NCBI GenBank assembly: GCA_016204155.1
Contig: JACQLG010000011.1
Location: 1-21,714 of the forward strand
Source of the DNA: Candidatus Niyogiibacteriota bacterium
Lineage (GTDB): Bacteria > Patescibacteriota > Minisyncoccia > 1-14-0-10-42-19
Length of the DNA stretch: 21,714 nucleotides
Direction of reading: 5' to 3'
The notes under the pieces are model-generated. The model was not told the origin of the DNA and did not search any database. It saw only the letters and a list, made by a program, of their open reading frames with translations. A program made the position numbers and the translations under genes. Shown one piece after another: positions 20,858 to 21,714 of the stretch (position 1 is the stretch's first letter; the number at the start of each line of letters is the position of its first letter).

Positions 20858-21714
20858 AAGACCTGTCAATTCTTCATTTCGTTATTATCTTTATTTTTAT
20901 TGCGGCGATCGTTATCGCGTTTTTGATTTTTTCGGGCGTCCTGCCCGGCCTCCGCGATAACAGTTTCCGTAATCTAAACTCCCCTATTCTTTTCTGGGGA
21001 ACACTTCCGGAACAGGTTATACGCCCCATTATTGATGACTTCCAGGACGAACAGAGCAATAACATCCTTGTAGAATACACCCAGTTTGATGAAGACACAT
21101 ATCTCAAAACGATACTGAACGCGCTTGCAGAGGGGAATGGGCCCGATGTTTGGATTCTTCCCCAGCAAAAATTTATAGAGCATAGCACAAAAATTCTTTT
21201 CCTTGGTCCGAAATCCTTTCCGGAACGGCTTTTTCGCGAACAATTTTTTGACGGAGCAGATATCTTTTTATGGCCTCCGGGACGAATTGCCGCAGTTCCT
21301 TTCTATACCGACCAATTGGTATTATTCTGGAGCCGCGAACATTTCCGCTCGGCAGGAATCGCTGCCCCTCCAAAAAACTGGAGCGGATTCCTTGACGCAA
21401 GCATGCGCCTGACAAAAAAAGATTCCGCACAGACGATCATTCAGGCGGGCGCCGCTCTTGGTAATTTTGCCAACAACAATAATGCAAAAGATGTCGTTAC
21501 GCTTTTCATGCTCCAATCAAAAAGTCCAATAACTTATATCTCTACCACGGGAAGCGGTGAGAATCTGCGGGCAAACCTTAGAAGCGCGCTCGGCGATTCC
21601 GCCTATGCCGACACCTTCACAACCATCTCCTCCAGCATTCGTTTTTTTGATCAATTTGCCGATCCGCGGAAAACGTCCTATTCCTGGCCTCGCAGCATGG
21701 GGGGAGCGCAGGAC
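20854..21714 (+). CDS. Extracellular solute-binding protein, N-terminal part (cut by right edge)
   Basis: The frame is open from ATG 20854 to the end of the window (287 codons) and continues beyond. An N-terminal membrane helix (about 5-31) lacks a lipobox cysteine, so the protein is probably membrane-tethered by this helix. The following sequence resembles type 1 (sugar-class) ABC substrate-binding proteins: ILFWGTLPEQVIRPIIDDFQ, a GNGPDVWILPQ block, and AAVPFYTDQLVLFWSREHF matching the 'P...D...L.YN...F...G' pattern, then PPKNWSGFL. The ligand is unknown and no transporter subunits are visible. The start overlaps the methyltransferase stop by ATGA. Confidence 0.82.
   Translation, partial: MKDLSILHFVIIFIFIAAIVIAFLIFSGVLPGLRDNSFRNLNSPILFWGTLPEQVIRPIIDDFQDEQSNNILVEYTQFDEDTYLKTILNALAEGNGPDVWILPQQKFIEHSTKILFLGPKSFPERLFREQFFDGADIFLWPPGRIAAVPFYTDQLVLFWSREHFRSAGIAAPPKNWSGFLDASMRLTKKDSAQTIIQAGAALGNFANNNNAKDVVTLFMLQSKSPITYISTTGSGENLRANLRSALGDSAYADTFTTISSSIRFFDQFADPRKTSYSWPRSMGGAQD

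Noticed and set aside
1..21714. CRISPR array, tRNA or rRNA gene, insertion sequence, prophage
   Set aside because: No regularly spaced direct repeats, cloverleaf, rRNA segment, transposase or phage structural gene was seen on either strand.

Overview
The window looks like a chromosomal segment of a Candidate Phyla Radiation bacterium (Patescibacteria, most like the Parcubacteria group). This is inferred from compact genes, a four-domain S1, a receiver-only response regulator next to a DNA polymerase III delta subunit, a MutY without an Fe-S cluster, a shortened Mfd, a membrane-anchored Clp-type ATPase and several single-span proteins with no obvious family. TGA is used as a stop (for example the ATGA overlaps at 697-700, 1700-1703 and 20854-20857), so the code is not the SR1/Gracilibacteria one. 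No tRNA, rRNA, CRISPR array or insertion sequence was recognised.

Layout: 1-1161 (- strand) holds three hypothetical genes with strong Shine-Dalgarno sites, one cut by the window edge. 1275-2617 (+) is a response regulator coupled to holA, meeting rpsT (-) tail to tail. 2939-4982 (+) is a repair and translation group: 3-methyladenine glycosylase, peptidyl-tRNA hydrolase and MutY. 4979-6178 (-) is an MFS-type transporter. 6239-9615 (-) is an envelope cluster: two secreted fibronectin-III-like proteins with repeated cysteines, a secreted 11-residue-repeat coiled coil, and a single-span acidic-tail protein. 9725-11698 (+) is a short Mfd. 11751-12926 (-) is ribosomal protein S1. 12968-15887 (-) is a membrane-anchored double-AAA+ Clp relative with a small membrane partner. 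15977-16834 (+) holds two isolated hypothetical genes around a 34-bp perfect palindrome. 16960 to the right edge (+) is a tight run: metallo-beta-lactamase fold protein, single-span protein, gyrA, methyltransferase, and the start of a solute-binding protein.

Two expression styles stand out. Most first genes of conserved units have a sigma-70-like -10 box (often extended, TGnTAnnnT) ending 6-9 nt before the start codon and no Shine-Dalgarno site, which predicts leaderless mRNAs. Five hypothetical genes instead have strong GGAGG-type sites, and most of them sit beside good hairpin terminators.

The strongest leads are: the Clp-like protein whose first ATPase ring is degenerate and whose two pore loops both lack the aromatic residue; short degenerate 7-nt tandem repeats of one family at four places, one inside pth and one supplying the mfd stop codon; the Mfd lacking both its UvrA-binding part and its C-terminal domain; and the cysteine/HNH-patterned secreted FN3 proteins.
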